From contig JAJFIC010000094.1 of assembly GCA_021775315.1 (NCBI GenBank), positions 1-52,519 on the forward strand: a stretch of 52,519 nucleotides of DNA, read 5' to 3'. Positions 25,062 to 34,349 of this stretch are shown here, one piece after another. Source of the DNA: Paracoccaceae bacterium. GTDB taxonomy: Bacteria > Pseudomonadota > Alphaproteobacteria > Rhodobacterales > Rhodobacteraceae. The number at the start of each line of letters is the position of its first letter. Positions within the stretch are counted from its first letter, which is position 1. The notes under the pieces are model-generated. The model was not told the origin of the DNA. It was given only the letters and a program-made list of their open reading frames with translations, and did no database searches. The position numbers and the translations under genes are program-made.

Positions 25062-26093
25062 TCACATTTCCAGAAGTTTTAGCCCGGTGATCCGGTCGGC
25101 CCAGTTTTCCTGCGCGCCTTGGCCAAGCGGGATCAAGCCCTTGTCGGCCAGATAGCCATCTTCGCCCCAAGCGTCCTCGGAGATGAATTCAGACAGAAAT
25201 GCGCGGATCCCCGGAACAACGCCGACATGGGCCTTTTTGACGTAGAAATAGAGCGACCGCGCGATTGGGTAATTGCCATCCGCGATGTCGTCAAATTCGG
25301 GCGCTACGCCGTTGATCAAAGCGCCCTGCACCAGATCGCCGTTTTGTTCCAGAAAGCTGTAGCCAAAGATGCCGAACGCGTCTTTGTTTGCCTTTAGTTT
25401 CTGAACGATCAGATTGTCGTTTTCACCGGCCTCAATATAAGCGCCATCCTCGCGGATCGTGTGGCACAGCGATTTATAGACGGGTTTGTCAGACGTCTTC
25501 AGTGCCCTGACCCAGTCAAAGCTTTTACAGCCGCCTTCCATCGCCAGTTCGGCAAATGCGTCGCGCGTGCCAGAGGTCGGGGGTGGTCCCAGAACCTCGA
25601 TCCTGACGCTGGGCAGGTCCGGGTTGATCTGGTCCCACGTCACGTAGGGATTTGGCTGGGTTGTGCCGTCAATGGTGGGCACGTCTTTGGCCAATGCCAG
25701 AAAGATGTCGCGCAGGGTCAATTCGATCTGCGCCGAAGCGATGGAATTGGCAAATACTATCCCGTCAAACCCAATCATCGCCTCGACAATATCGGTCACG
25801 CCGTTTTCAGCGCAAAGCGCAACTTCTGACGGCTTTATCCGGCGCGAGGCATTGGTGATGTCCGGTGTGTCAACGCCTACGCCTGCACAAAACAGCTTTA
25901 GCCCACCGCCGGACCCGGTGCTTTCAACGATGGGGGTTTTAAATTCGGTCGACTTGCCGAACCGTTCAGCGACGGTTGTGGAAAAGGGAAACACTGTGGA
26001 CGAGCCGACAATGTTGATTTGATCCCGCGCGGTCGCGGGGGCGGCAAGAACCAGCAGCGCGGCGGCTGCGGAAGTCATCAAGCGAACGGTCAT
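25062..26093 (-). CDS. pstS: Phosphate-binding protein PstS
   Basis: A 343-aa periplasmic binding protein. Signal peptide TSAAAALLVLAAPATA is cleaved before RDQINIVGSS. Phosphate-contacting segments are recognisable: VGSSTVFPFS, ESTGSGGGLKLF, NASRRIKPSE and GPPPTSGTRDAFAE. It delivers phosphate to PstCA. It is first in the pst segment and directly downstream of the Pho box at 26180-26198, so it should be strongly induced by PhoB. Somewhat longer than classical PstS but typical of the alphaproteobacterial form. Confidence 0.95.
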   Translation of the reverse strand: MTVRLMTSAAAALLVLAAPATARDQINIVGSSTVFPFSTTVAERFGKSTEFKTPIVESTGSGGGLKLFCAGVGVDTPDITNASRRIKPSEVALCAENGVTDIVEAMIGFDGIVFANSIASAQIELTLRDIFLALAKDVPTIDGTTQPNPYVTWDQINPDLPSVRIEVLGPPPTSGTRDAFAELAMEGGCKSFDWVRALKTSDKPVYKSLCHTIREDGAYIEAGENDNLIVQKLKANKDAFGIFGYSFLEQNGDLVQGALINGVAPEFDDIADGNYPIARSLYFYVKKAHVGVVPGIRAFLSEFISEDAWGEDGYLADKGLIPLGQGAQENWADRITGLKLLEM

Positions 26094-26179
26094 TTCAGAT
26101 CGTCTCCTTCGGTGTCAAAAATGTTCCGGGTGGAACGACGCCTTATTCGCGTGCGAATGCTTCAGGAGTATGAAGGTTG

Positions 26180-26198
26180 TGTAACAGTTTGATGACAG
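26180..26198 (-). promoter_or_regulatory. Pho box upstream of pstS
   Basis: The minus strand reads CTGTCATCAAACTGTTACA, two 7-mers separated by 4 bases. Against the classical 18-bp Pho box (CTGTCATAWWWCTGTCAY) only two positions differ. It lies about 87 bases upstream of the pstS start and immediately after the phoR stop (26201), so pst expression can be raised independently of phoR. Confidence 0.85.
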
Positions 26199-26200
26199 CG

Positions 26201-27259
26201 TCAGGTTTTCTTAGCACCTGTCACGGGCAGGTAGACGCTAAAGGTTGAGCCCTTGGCCTGTTCACTTTCAATCGTTAGTTTGCCCCGGTGGCGCACTAAG
26301 ATGTGCTTGACGATTGCAAGGCCCAGACCCGTGCCGCCAACATTGCGTGATCGGCTTTTGTCGACGCGATAAAACCGTTCTGTCAGCCGGGGGATTTCCG
26401 CGGCTGGTATCCCGTCGCCTTGGTCGCTGATAGCAATGCACAGGGCTGTTTTTGCCAACGGGTTTTTGTGCGACGCGACTTTGGCGGTTAGGGTGACTTG
26501 GCTTGCCGCACCGCTGTAATTGATCGCGTTTTCAAGCAGGTTGATGAAAACCCGCAGCAAATCATCATGTTTGCCCTGAATGGCAGGCAGATCAGGCTGG
26601 ACCTGAATGTCGAGCGTTTTGAGGCGTTTTTGGGCGAGATGCGTGACCGATTCATGGGCTTGTCGCAGGATCATGTTCAAATCGACGCTACTTTTAAGCG
26701 CGCGGCGTTCCTTAACCTCTACCTGTGACAGCGACAGCAAATCAGCGACCAGATTGGTCATGCGCGTAGCCTCTTTCGCCATGAGGTCTAAAAACATTTC
26801 CCGCGCGGCGGCGTCATCGTTGGCGGCCCCCTGAAGCGTTTCCACAAAGCCTGAAATCGCGGTCAGAGGCGAGCGGATCTCGTGGCTGACATTGGCGACA
26901 AAATCGCTGCGCATCAGTTTGGCATCGCGCAGGGGCGAGCGGTCTTGGAAGGTCAGCACCAGATAGGGCGGGCGGGCGTTCTGCCCCGTTGTGGCAGGAT
27001 TGACGCTGATCAGAAATTCCTGCCCGGACGGCAGTTTGGTCTTATAGGGTTTGGGGGCCTCGTTCGGGTTTTCACATGCGGCGCGAAGAACGCTCAAGAA
27101 ACCCGGCTTGGTGGGCATTGCTGCGTCAACGCTGATGCCTTCCGCCAGTTCAGGAAACAAAATCCGTGCATTGGTGTTTGCCGTGACGACCTTTAGGTCG
27201 CAATTCAACACGATGACCGGTGCTGAGACGCCGTCCAATATGGCCTGAAAATCCTGCAT
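26201..27259 (-). CDS. phoR: Phosphate regulon sensor histidine kinase PhoR (no TM segments)
   Basis: A 352-aa kinase. It opens directly with a PAS domain (MQDFQAILDGVSAPVIVLNC), then the dimerisation box with His126 (FVANVSHEIRSPLTAISGF), N-box NLLENAINYSG, DQGDGIPAAE and GGTGLGLAIVKHI. Unlike classical PhoR there is no N-terminal membrane segment, so it should be cytoplasmic or recruited by PstABC-PhoU. It heads the phosphate operon. ATG 27259 follows AAGGAA. Assignment as PhoR rests on kinase type plus position before pstS and the Pho box. Confidence 0.9.
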   Translation of the reverse strand: MQDFQAILDGVSAPVIVLNCDLKVVTANTNARILFPELAEGISVDAAMPTKPGFLSVLRAACENPNEAPKPYKTKLPSGQEFLISVNPATTGQNARPPYLVLTFQDRSPLRDAKLMRSDFVANVSHEIRSPLTAISGFVETLQGAANDDAAAREMFLDLMAKEATRMTNLVADLLSLSQVEVKERRALKSSVDLNMILRQAHESVTHLAQKRLKTLDIQVQPDLPAIQGKHDDLLRVFINLLENAINYSGAASQVTLTAKVASHKNPLAKTALCIAISDQGDGIPAAEIPRLTERFYRVDKSRSRNVGGTGLGLAIVKHILVRHRGKLTIESEQAKGSTFSVYLPVTGAKKT

Positions 27260-27341
27260 GCTGTTCCTTGGATTAATCGCGATTTGCAGTGTCTCACGTT
27301 ACACTATCAAATAGAACACCGGCATAATTTGAATACGCCCC

Positions 27342-29228
27342 CTACGCGCTTTTCAAAATCTCGGCCATCTCGGCGTTCAGGGTCTTTTCCCATGCCTCGA
27401 TGGATTCTTTCACTTTGGCGACATAAACCTCGTTGTCGGCAGACGGAATGTCCGGGTCATAATGTTCAGCCATGGTAATGATGGCTTTGCGGTCGACGGC
27501 GTCAAAGGCCTGCGTCATCTTTTCGGCCTGTGGCTTGCTGACGCCCATCGCCTGATAGGCCGACCGGCCCATGCGCAGCGAGCTGTCATAGGTTTCGCGG
27601 ATGATATCACGACAGCCAGCGGCCCAAAGGTCATAGACGTGGTCGCGGTCAACGGCGCGGGCGATGACATGCACATGCGGGTGGGTGTGGACGATGTATT
27701 TCACCAAATTGGTGATTTGTTCTTTGTCATCGATGGCGACCACAAAAAGTTTGGCCTCGTCTATGCCTGCGGAGTGCAGCAGGTCCGGGCGGGTCGCGTC
27801 ACCGTAATAAGCGCGAATGCCAAATTTGCTGAGTAATTCCAACTGTTTCGCGCTGAAATCAATCACCGTTGGGCTGTATCCGGCGGCACGTAACATCCGG
27901 CTGGCAAAGCCGCCAACCCGGCCATGCCCTGCAATGATAATATGACTGGTTTCCAAAATCTCGTCCGCTTCGCGATCCTGTGCTTTGTTGTAACGCGGCG
28001 CGATGACCCGGTCATAAAGGATGAAAAGCGCCGGGGTCAGCAGCATCGAAAGGGCGACGACCAACAATAGCTGGTCGGCAATTGCCGCCGGGATCACCCC
28101 ATTGGCAACCGTGAATGACAGCAACACAAAGCCAAACTCGCCCGCTTGGGCAAGGCCAAGGGCAAACAGCCATTTGTCGCTGCCTTCCAATTTGAAGATC
28201 CGCCCAAGGACAAGCAAAACAAGGGCTTTGATCAGCATCAGGCCAACGGTCAGGCCAATAATCGTGCTGAAGTTTTCCAACAACAGGGCAAAATTGATAC
28301 CGGCCCCGACCGTCATGAAAAACAGGCCAAGCAGCAGACCTTTGAAAGGGTCAATGTCGCTTTCCAATTCGTGCCGGTATTCGCTGTTGGCCAGCACCAC
28401 GCCCGCCAAAAATGTTCCAAGTGCCGGTGACAGACCGACCAGCGACATCAAAAGCGCGATGCCGATTACCATCATCAGGGCGGTGGCTGTGAACAACTCG
28501 CGCAGGCGTGCCTCGGCGATAAAGCGGAATATCGGCCCGGTCAGGAAGTTGCCGCCAAGGATAACCGCGGCGATTGCCCCGATGGTAACAAGACCCGTCT
28601 GCCAGCCGTTAAGGCCGTCAACAAGACTAAGTCCGGGCTTGTGTTCACCGCCTTCGGTCGCATGTGCGGCGGTTTCGCCGTGGCCTGCAACCTCGGTCGT
28701 GATGTCCATCAATTCCGGGATCGCAAGTAGTGGTATCAGGGCCAGCATCGGGATGACGGCGATGTCCTGAAATAACAACACAGAAAAGCTGGACTGGCCT
28801 CCATCGCTTTTCATCAGGCCCTTTTCGTTCAGGGTTTGCAGCACAATCGCGGTCGAGGATAAGGCCAACACAAGGCCAATGGCCAGCGAGATGCCAATCG
28901 GCTGACCCAATGCCATAGCCGCAGCCATCACAACGCCCGTGGTCAGGGCGACCTGACCTCCGCCAAGGCCAATCAGTCGGGCGCGCATCGACCAGAGCAG
29001 TTTTGGTTCCAGTTCCAGACCGACAATAAACAGCATCATGACAACGCCAAATTCCGCAAAGTGCTGGATCGACACCACGTCCACATGCAAAATGGCCAAA
29101 ACCGGGCTGATCAGAATGCCCGCGATCAGATAGCCAAGCACCGAGCCAAGCCCAAGGCGCGAGGCGATAGGCACGGCAATCACCCCGGCGATCAGGAAAA
29201 TAAACGCCAGCAACAGAAAATCGGTCAT
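27342..29228 (-). CDS. Kef-type K+/H+ antiporter (CPA2) with RCK domain
   Basis: A 628-aa monovalent cation:proton antiporter-2 family protein. About twelve hydrophobic segments fill residues 1-390 (LLLAFIFLIAGVIAVPIASR at the start; the family-conserved LVLALSSTAIVLQTL and LGTFLAGVVLANS). A cytoplasmic TrkA-N/RCK nucleotide-binding domain follows (HIIIAGHGRVGGFASRMLRA, then VVAIDDKEQI). Such systems exchange K+ (or Na+) for protons and may be glutathione-gated. ATG 29228 is used; an upstream GTG at 29246 gives six more residues. An acidic/His-rich extracellular loop (GHGETAAHATEGGEH) is unusual. Separate from the phosphate operon, same strand. Confidence 0.9.
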   Translation of the reverse strand: MTDFLLLAFIFLIAGVIAVPIASRLGLGSVLGYLIAGILISPVLAILHVDVVSIQHFAEFGVVMMLFIVGLELEPKLLWSMRARLIGLGGGQVALTTGVVMAAAMALGQPIGISLAIGLVLALSSTAIVLQTLNEKGLMKSDGGQSSFSVLLFQDIAVIPMLALIPLLAIPELMDITTEVAGHGETAAHATEGGEHKPGLSLVDGLNGWQTGLVTIGAIAAVILGGNFLTGPIFRFIAEARLRELFTATALMMVIGIALLMSLVGLSPALGTFLAGVVLANSEYRHELESDIDPFKGLLLGLFFMTVGAGINFALLLENFSTIIGLTVGLMLIKALVLLVLGRIFKLEGSDKWLFALGLAQAGEFGFVLLSFTVANGVIPAAIADQLLLVVALSMLLTPALFILYDRVIAPRYNKAQDREADEILETSHIIIAGHGRVGGFASRMLRAAGYSPTVIDFSAKQLELLSKFGIRAYYGDATRPDLLHSAGIDEAKLFVVAIDDKEQITNLVKYIVHTHPHVHVIARAVDRDHVYDLWAAGCRDIIRETYDSSLRMGRSAYQAMGVSKPQAEKMTQAFDAVDRKAIITMAEHYDPDIPSADNEVYVAKVKESIEAWEKTLNAEMAEILKSA

Positions 29229-29399
29229 TGGAAACAAGCCCCCCACAGATGTAAGTCATCAAGGTAGGGAATAGCAGGCACGGAAGAAAGCGATAAATCC
29301 GGCAGTCCGGTCGCTTTATCGATTTGTCGGGCGTGGGTTTTGACAGTTTGTTGGCGGCTGAGGTCAATCAGGTGCCAAGCACTGGATTGGGCATGAGCC

Positions 29400-29801
29400 T
29401 TAGCTGACCGCGCTGGTCTGGTGGTTCACCCACATGTCCTCGATAAGACCGGGCAGGCCCATGGTGCTGAATGGTTTTTCAATAACGCCCAGAACCAGCG
29501 CCCCAAGGTCACTTTTTAGGTCCAGTCCGCTCAGGTTCTTCGCGGTCATAAATATCACCGGGATCGATTTCAGATGCGCGCTGCATCTAAGCTTTTTCAG
29601 GGTTTCGATGCCATTTATTTCCGGCATCATCATATCAAGCAGAAAAAGATCGGTGGACATTGTTTCAGCATGATCAACGGCTTGCACGCCGCTTGAATAT
29701 TGCTGAACCTCGTAACCGCCGACGGTTTCAAGTGATAATTTCGTGATTTCAAGGATGTCTGTGTCATCCTCTACATGGAGTATGCGATGCAAGGTTTTCA
29801 T
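29400..29801 (-). CDS. Single-domain response regulator
   Basis: A 133-aa CheY-like receiver with acidic residues Glu11-Asp12-Asp13, phospho-acceptor Asp56 (LFLLDMMMPEING) and conserved Lys in VIEKPFST. No output domain, so it acts through protein contacts or a phosphorelay. It overlaps the histidine kinase gene upstream by 4 bases, so the two are translationally coupled and almost certainly partners. Confidence 0.92.
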   Translation of the reverse strand: MKTLHRILHVEDDTDILEITKLSLETVGGYEVQQYSSGVQAVDHAETMSTDLFLLDMMMPEINGIETLKKLRCSAHLKSIPVIFMTAKNLSGLDLKSDLGALVLGVIEKPFSTMGLPGLIEDMWVNHQTSAVS

Positions 29802-31741
29802 TCTGAGACCTTTGGTTTTTGCAAAGGAAGGTCGAAATAGAAATCTGTCCCTTTGCCTTCTTCACTGGAAAAGTTAAGCCGCCCCGCATGCCGTTCGACG
29901 ATCAATCTGGCGATATTCAGGCCCAGCCCGCTGCCGCCGACATTTCGCTGATCTGACGAGTCTAGCTGCACGAACCGTTCAAATACCTTTTCGCGGGCCG
30001 ATTGGGGAATGCCGACACCATAGTCCCGGACATGGACGCGGGCCTTGGTGTCCAGAACCTCGACATTCACGTCAACGAAATTGTCCGGGATGGAAAACTT
30101 CGCTGCGTTGGACAACAGATTGGCCATGACCTGAATGATGCGATTGTGGTCCGCAGTCACAAGGATCGGCTGGTCGGTATTGTGGGTCCGGAAGGTTATG
30201 CCGTTCAGATCGCCATAGCTTTTATTGGCCTCAACCGATTCCTCAATCAGTTTTGAAAGATCAACGTCTTTGAACTTGTAGCTCATCATACCGGCGTCAA
30301 GTTTGTCGAGGTCCAGCAAGTCGTTGATCAGCGCGGCAAGCCGCTCGCCGTTTTTGCCCGCAATCTGGATCAGTTTCTTTGATTTTTCAGGAAGTTCACC
30401 AAACACACCACTTTTCAGCAGTTCCAGCGAGCCGTTGATGGATGTCAAAGGTGTGCGTAATTCGTGGCTGACCATCGACACAAATTGCGATTTGACTTCG
30501 TTGGCTTTTGTCGCGGCTTCCAGCAGTTCCGCCCGCTCGCTTGAGACTTCTTGTGCATGTTGCAGCGCCTGTTGCAGGCTGGCGGTCTTGCGCCGCAGAT
30601 CGTCAACCATGGTGTTGAACGTCGTGGCCAATATCTTGATTTCCACAGGTGTAGGCCCCGGCAACTGGTCGACATGCGTGTCAAAGTTGCCCTTGGACAT
30701 CTCACGTGCTGAGGCGACGATGGCGTGAATGGGGCGGGCCAGCAATCCCGAGAACCACCAGCTGAACAGGGCGGACAGGAAAATTATGGCACCGCCAAAA
30801 AGAAGCGCTGCGGATTCCACATGATGGGCACGGGCCTCAAGCTCGCTAATCGGTTGGGGCACCATCACGCCCCAGCGGGTTTCCGGCACAAACGTATAGC
30901 CCGCAATCATGTCAGCCTTCATCGGGGGTGAGAAAAACTGCATCACCCCGGTGTTGCCAGCCATCATTGCCTGAACCACGGACAGTTTGGATGCGTCTTT
31001 TGATATGGCCTGCCATTCGGCATTTGGATGGGCCACGACCACGCCGTCAGCATCAACAACCATTGAATGACCGCGCTCGCCAAAGGCGATCGATTTTTGC
31101 AGTTTGATGATATAGCCGGGGTCCCAGGGGGCCACGGCCAACAGGCCCGACGGCAGGTTTTGAACCACAAAGAAATGCGGTGTTCCTAGGTGATTGCGAA
31201 TACCGGAAATGGCAATTTCGCCATTCGCCTCGTCTGCAAGACGGCGCAGGTATGGCAGGATATCGGCGCTGGGCAGATCTTTGCTGTGGGCAGGCGAGCC
31301 TTCGACTGTTCTTACAAGCGTATCGTTGCCGTCCAGAATACTGATGTGGCACAAGTTGAAACTGGACAAAGCCTTTTGGAAATCATCGCCGTACCAATCG
31401 GGATCCTTGCTGGCCAGATTGAAAATCACTTTCATATCAGACACATATCGGGACATGGCGGCTGAAAGGTTTTTTGCAATCGTCAGGTGGTTTTCATGCA
31501 CATAGGCGACCTCTTTTTCAAACGAGGTCTTTTCGATCCATTCGTAAAACAACAAAATCGGGGCAACTGAAACTGCCATCATCATAGCGAAGGTCAATAC
31601 CTTTAGCCGGATAAAGACTGACGTCTTTAGATAAATAAACGCCCTGCCCAGCCTGCTTTTTGCGGGTGTTGCGCCGTCATGAGCGGGCTTGTTTGGCCTA
31701 TCCAAAGATGTGCCGGCTTCCAGAATACTAAGCATGGCCAT
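29798..31741 (-). CDS. Sensor histidine kinase with periplasmic Cache-type sensor
   Basis: A 647-aa membrane kinase. TM1 about 46-66 (VLTFAMMMAVSVAPILLFY), a ~245-residue periplasmic region of Cache appearance (FNLASKDPDWYGDD, later GERGHSMVVDADGVVVAHPN), TM2 about 310-332 (LLFGGAIIFLSALFSWWFSG), HAMP, coiled coil, H-box FVSMVSHELRTPLTS (about 420), N-box MANLLSNAAKFS and GGSGLGLNIARLI. It senses a small extracellular ligand and phosphorylates the coupled receiver downstream. Divergent from the PHP-protein gene at 32057 with 315 bases between. Confidence 0.92.
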   Translation of the reverse strand: MAMLSILEAGTSLDRPNKPAHDGATPAKSRLGRAFIYLKTSVFIRLKVLTFAMMMAVSVAPILLFYEWIEKTSFEKEVAYVHENHLTIAKNLSAAMSRYVSDMKVIFNLASKDPDWYGDDFQKALSSFNLCHISILDGNDTLVRTVEGSPAHSKDLPSADILPYLRRLADEANGEIAISGIRNHLGTPHFFVVQNLPSGLLAVAPWDPGYIIKLQKSIAFGERGHSMVVDADGVVVAHPNAEWQAISKDASKLSVVQAMMAGNTGVMQFFSPPMKADMIAGYTFVPETRWGVMVPQPISELEARAHHVESAALLFGGAIIFLSALFSWWFSGLLARPIHAIVASAREMSKGNFDTHVDQLPGPTPVEIKILATTFNTMVDDLRRKTASLQQALQHAQEVSSERAELLEAATKANEVKSQFVSMVSHELRTPLTSINGSLELLKSGVFGELPEKSKKLIQIAGKNGERLAALINDLLDLDKLDAGMMSYKFKDVDLSKLIEESVEANKSYGDLNGITFRTHNTDQPILVTADHNRIIQVMANLLSNAAKFSIPDNFVDVNVEVLDTKARVHVRDYGVGIPQSAREKVFERFVQLDSSDQRNVGGSGLGLNIARLIVERHAGRLNFSSEEGKGTDFYFDLPLQKPKVSE

Positions 31742-32056
31742 TGTTGTTTCCCCTATTCCGGGCCTGTTTTTGCAAGGCTTCAGTTTCGGTGTTCAAAGTC
31801 AAAAATTCATAGTCAAAAGCGCAGCAATCGAAAAATAGGCATCCAAAAGCTACCTCCGTGAAAAGACAATGCACGGTAAAATTGTCTAATTTTTGCACAA
31901 AATGTGGCGTGTTATTGTCTGATTCATGCCGCCCCTGCGCGCCGTTCGCTGTGTGCGCAATGAAATGCGGTGTTTTCGCTGCTCCGAAACAGATTGATAT
32001 TGGCGGCGGGTTCCACATTATGACGACAGCGCGTTAACAGATCAGGTGGACAGAAG
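31742..32056. other. Divergent promoter region (kinase / PHP protein)
   Basis: No gene seen. The stretch carries the promoters of the kinase (minus) and of the PHP protein (plus, ribosome site AGGTGGAC before ATG 32057). No distinct operator was identified by eye. Confidence 0.4.
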
Positions 32057-34330
32057 ATGGCCGGACCAGCACCGCACCACATGGGCGAGGTTTTCACCAA
32101 TGCCCGCCCAACCGAAGACCCTGTGCTTTTTGGGTCTGTGCAGCTTGACCCGGCGGGCCATTTTGAAGTGCGCAGCCTACAGAGCTTCCGGCTGACCTAT
32201 ACGACGGGGCGATACGGGCTGGACGACACCGGGTCGATCCGCATCGTGTTTCGGTTTACCGCTGATGGCGGTGGATTGCAGACAGATGATGCCACGGCGG
32301 CGAATTACGTGACCGCGATTTCGTCGACCAATGTGCCGCTAAGGGTGTCGTTTCACACCAACCACACCCAGCGACCTTGGTATCAGGCCCTGACGATCAC
32401 GGTTCACCACGGGTTCCTGCGCGAAGGCGAACAGATCACGGTGGTTCTGGGCGACCGGTCTGGCGGCAGCCCCGGCCTGCGCCTGCAATCCATGGCGGAA
32501 ACCGCGTTTGACTGGCGGGTGCTGGCCGATCTGTGTGCGACCGGCCATTACGTGCCGGTGGCCGAAAGCCCGAAAATCACCATCACGCCCGGTCAACCGG
32601 CGCTATGGAAAGCGGTGCTGCCAACCCTGCGCCGCCCAGACGAGGTTTTTCGCCTAGGGCTGAAGGCCGAGGATATTTATGGCAATCCATCCGATAAGGT
32701 TTCAACCCGGCTGCATCTAAAGCCGTCGCGGCCAGTGACCGGATTGCCTGACGAGGTAGATTTTCCCTTGGGCAAAAGATCGGTTGTGATCGAAGGCTTA
32801 TCGGCGAGCGATGCAGGCCCGCTTGCCATCGAAATATTCAGCGATGCCGGTGAACATCTGGCGACCAGCAATCCGATGTTGATCCGCGCCGGGCGGTATC
32901 AATCCTGCTGGGCAGATATGCACGGTCAAAGTGGGGAAAGCGTTGGCATTAACACAGCGCAGGAATATTTCGCCTTTGCCCGCGATTTGGCCTTTTTGGA
33001 CGCGACCAGCCATCAGGCCAACGACTTTCAGGTGAATTCAGCGTTTTGGGTGCATATCAACCATTTGTCTGCTGAGTTTCTGGACGAAGGCAAATTTCTG
33101 ACGCTGCCGGGCTATGAATGGTCTGGCAACACCGGCGTTGGTGGCGACAGGAACGTCTATTTCAGGCATGAAGGCCGGGTGATCCACCGCTCGTCGCATG
33201 CACTGATCGAGGATCGGCGCGAGATCCACACAGACGCGCCCACGGCCCGCGATCTGTTTTCGGACCTTCAGGACGAGGATTGTGTTGTTTACGCCCATAT
33301 TGGCGGGCGGCCTGCTGATATTGCCTATGCCCATGACCCACGGCTGGAAACCGCAATGGAAATCCATTCGGCTTGGGGCACGTTTGAATGGCTGATGGCG
33401 GATTGTTTTGCTGCCGGCCATCGGGTCGGCGTGGTTGCCAATAGCGACGGTCATAAGGGCAGACCGGGGGCGAGCTATCCTGGCGCGTCTGAGTTTGGGG
33501 CTTATGGCGGGCTGACCTGTTTTCTGATGGATCAGCTGACGCGCGATGATCTGTTTGCCTGCCTGCGCATACGCCGCCACTACGCCACCACCGGCAACCG
33601 GATGCTGATTGATCTGTCGGTTGAGGGCGAGTTTGATCGTTTTGACATCGACCCGAAAGTTGCCACCAGCCAACCGCATGAATGTACCACGCTGGAAATG
33701 GGCGATATTGCGCGGTCCCGGTCAAGCGCAGCAACAGTGTCGTTTTCGGTAAAGGCAGATGCACCGATATTGCGTGTTGATGTTCTGAACGGCATGGCGC
33801 AGGTCAAAAAATTCGACAACCCGGCGCCGCTTGGCCCCCAAAACCGACTGCGGGTGCAATGGCGCGGCGCGATTGCCAAAGGCCGGGGTGCCAAGGCAAG
33901 CTGGCAGGGGGTTGCCCGGTTCAGCGATTGCACAATCCTGGAAACGGTCGAAATCAATGCGTGGAACCCGGATAAAAGATTGCGGCAGGACGGCGATGCC
34001 TTGCATTGGGATGCGGTCACGGCGGGCAATTTCGGGGCATTTGATGTCTGGCTGGACGAGGGCAATGCGGCCTCTATCGCCATAGAGACCAATCACGGAT
34101 CAGCCGCGTTTCAACTGGCCGACATCGGGGGCAACGCAAAGACTGTGCCGCTTGGCGGGCTTGATCTGGAGGTTAGCGTTGAGCGTTTGCCAGACACGCT
34201 CGACCTTGCTTGCCTGACGGGTTCGGTTACCCTGCCTTTGACGGCAGAACAGGACAACCCGATCTGGATCAGGGTGACGACCGAAGACGGTTTTCAGGGC
34301 TGGACCAGCCCGGTTTACCTGATCGCGTGA
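32057..34330 (+). CDS. PHP-superfamily protein (DUF3604-like), 757 aa
   Basis: A large soluble protein. The N-terminal ~280 residues are beta-rich (two Ig-like or jelly-roll parts, for example SVQLDPAGHFEVRSLQSFRL). A PHP-type metal-dependent phosphoesterase-like domain follows: ADMHGQSGES with His289 (first metal motif), TLPGYEWSGN, VVYAHIGGRPADI, AMEIHSAWGTFEWL, and NSDGHKGRPG with Asp464 and His466. The order D-x-H ... H ... H ... S-D-x-H fits DUF3604/PHP proteins, whose substrates are unknown. No signal peptide, so cytoplasmic. A C-terminal beta part follows to residue 757. Convergent with the methyltransferase gene. It may be regulated with the divergent kinase, but no proof is visible. 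Confidence 0.75.
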   Translation: MAGPAPHHMGEVFTNARPTEDPVLFGSVQLDPAGHFEVRSLQSFRLTYTTGRYGLDDTGSIRIVFRFTADGGGLQTDDATAANYVTAISSTNVPLRVSFHTNHTQRPWYQALTITVHHGFLREGEQITVVLGDRSGGSPGLRLQSMAETAFDWRVLADLCATGHYVPVAESPKITITPGQPALWKAVLPTLRRPDEVFRLGLKAEDIYGNPSDKVSTRLHLKPSRPVTGLPDEVDFPLGKRSVVIEGLSASDAGPLAIEIFSDAGEHLATSNPMLIRAGRYQSCWADMHGQSGESVGINTAQEYFAFARDLAFLDATSHQANDFQVNSAFWVHINHLSAEFLDEGKFLTLPGYEWSGNTGVGGDRNVYFRHEGRVIHRSSHALIEDRREIHTDAPTARDLFSDLQDEDCVVYAHIGGRPADIAYAHDPRLETAMEIHSAWGTFEWLMADCFAAGHRVGVVANSDGHKGRPGASYPGASEFGAYGGLTCFLMDQLTRDDLFACLRIRRHYATTGNRMLIDLSVEGEFDRFDIDPKVATSQPHECTTLEMGDIARSRSSAATVSFSVKADAPILRVDVLNGMAQVKKFDNPAPLGPQNRLRVQWRGAIAKGRGAKASWQGVARFSDCTILETVEINAWNPDKRLRQDGDALHWDAVTAGNFGAFDVWLDEGNAASIAIETNHGSAAFQLADIGGNAKTVPLGGLDLEVSVERLPDTLDLACLTGSVTLPLTAEQDNPIWIRVTTEDGFQGWTSPVYLIA

Positions 34331-34349
34331 TCGTCACTGCCGCCGGGGC

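Noticed and set aside
31742-32056. Third copy of the 47-bp near-repeat around 31830
   Set aside because: A short similarity (GGCATCCAAAAGCTACC, inverse strand) was noticed but is too short and too divergent to count.
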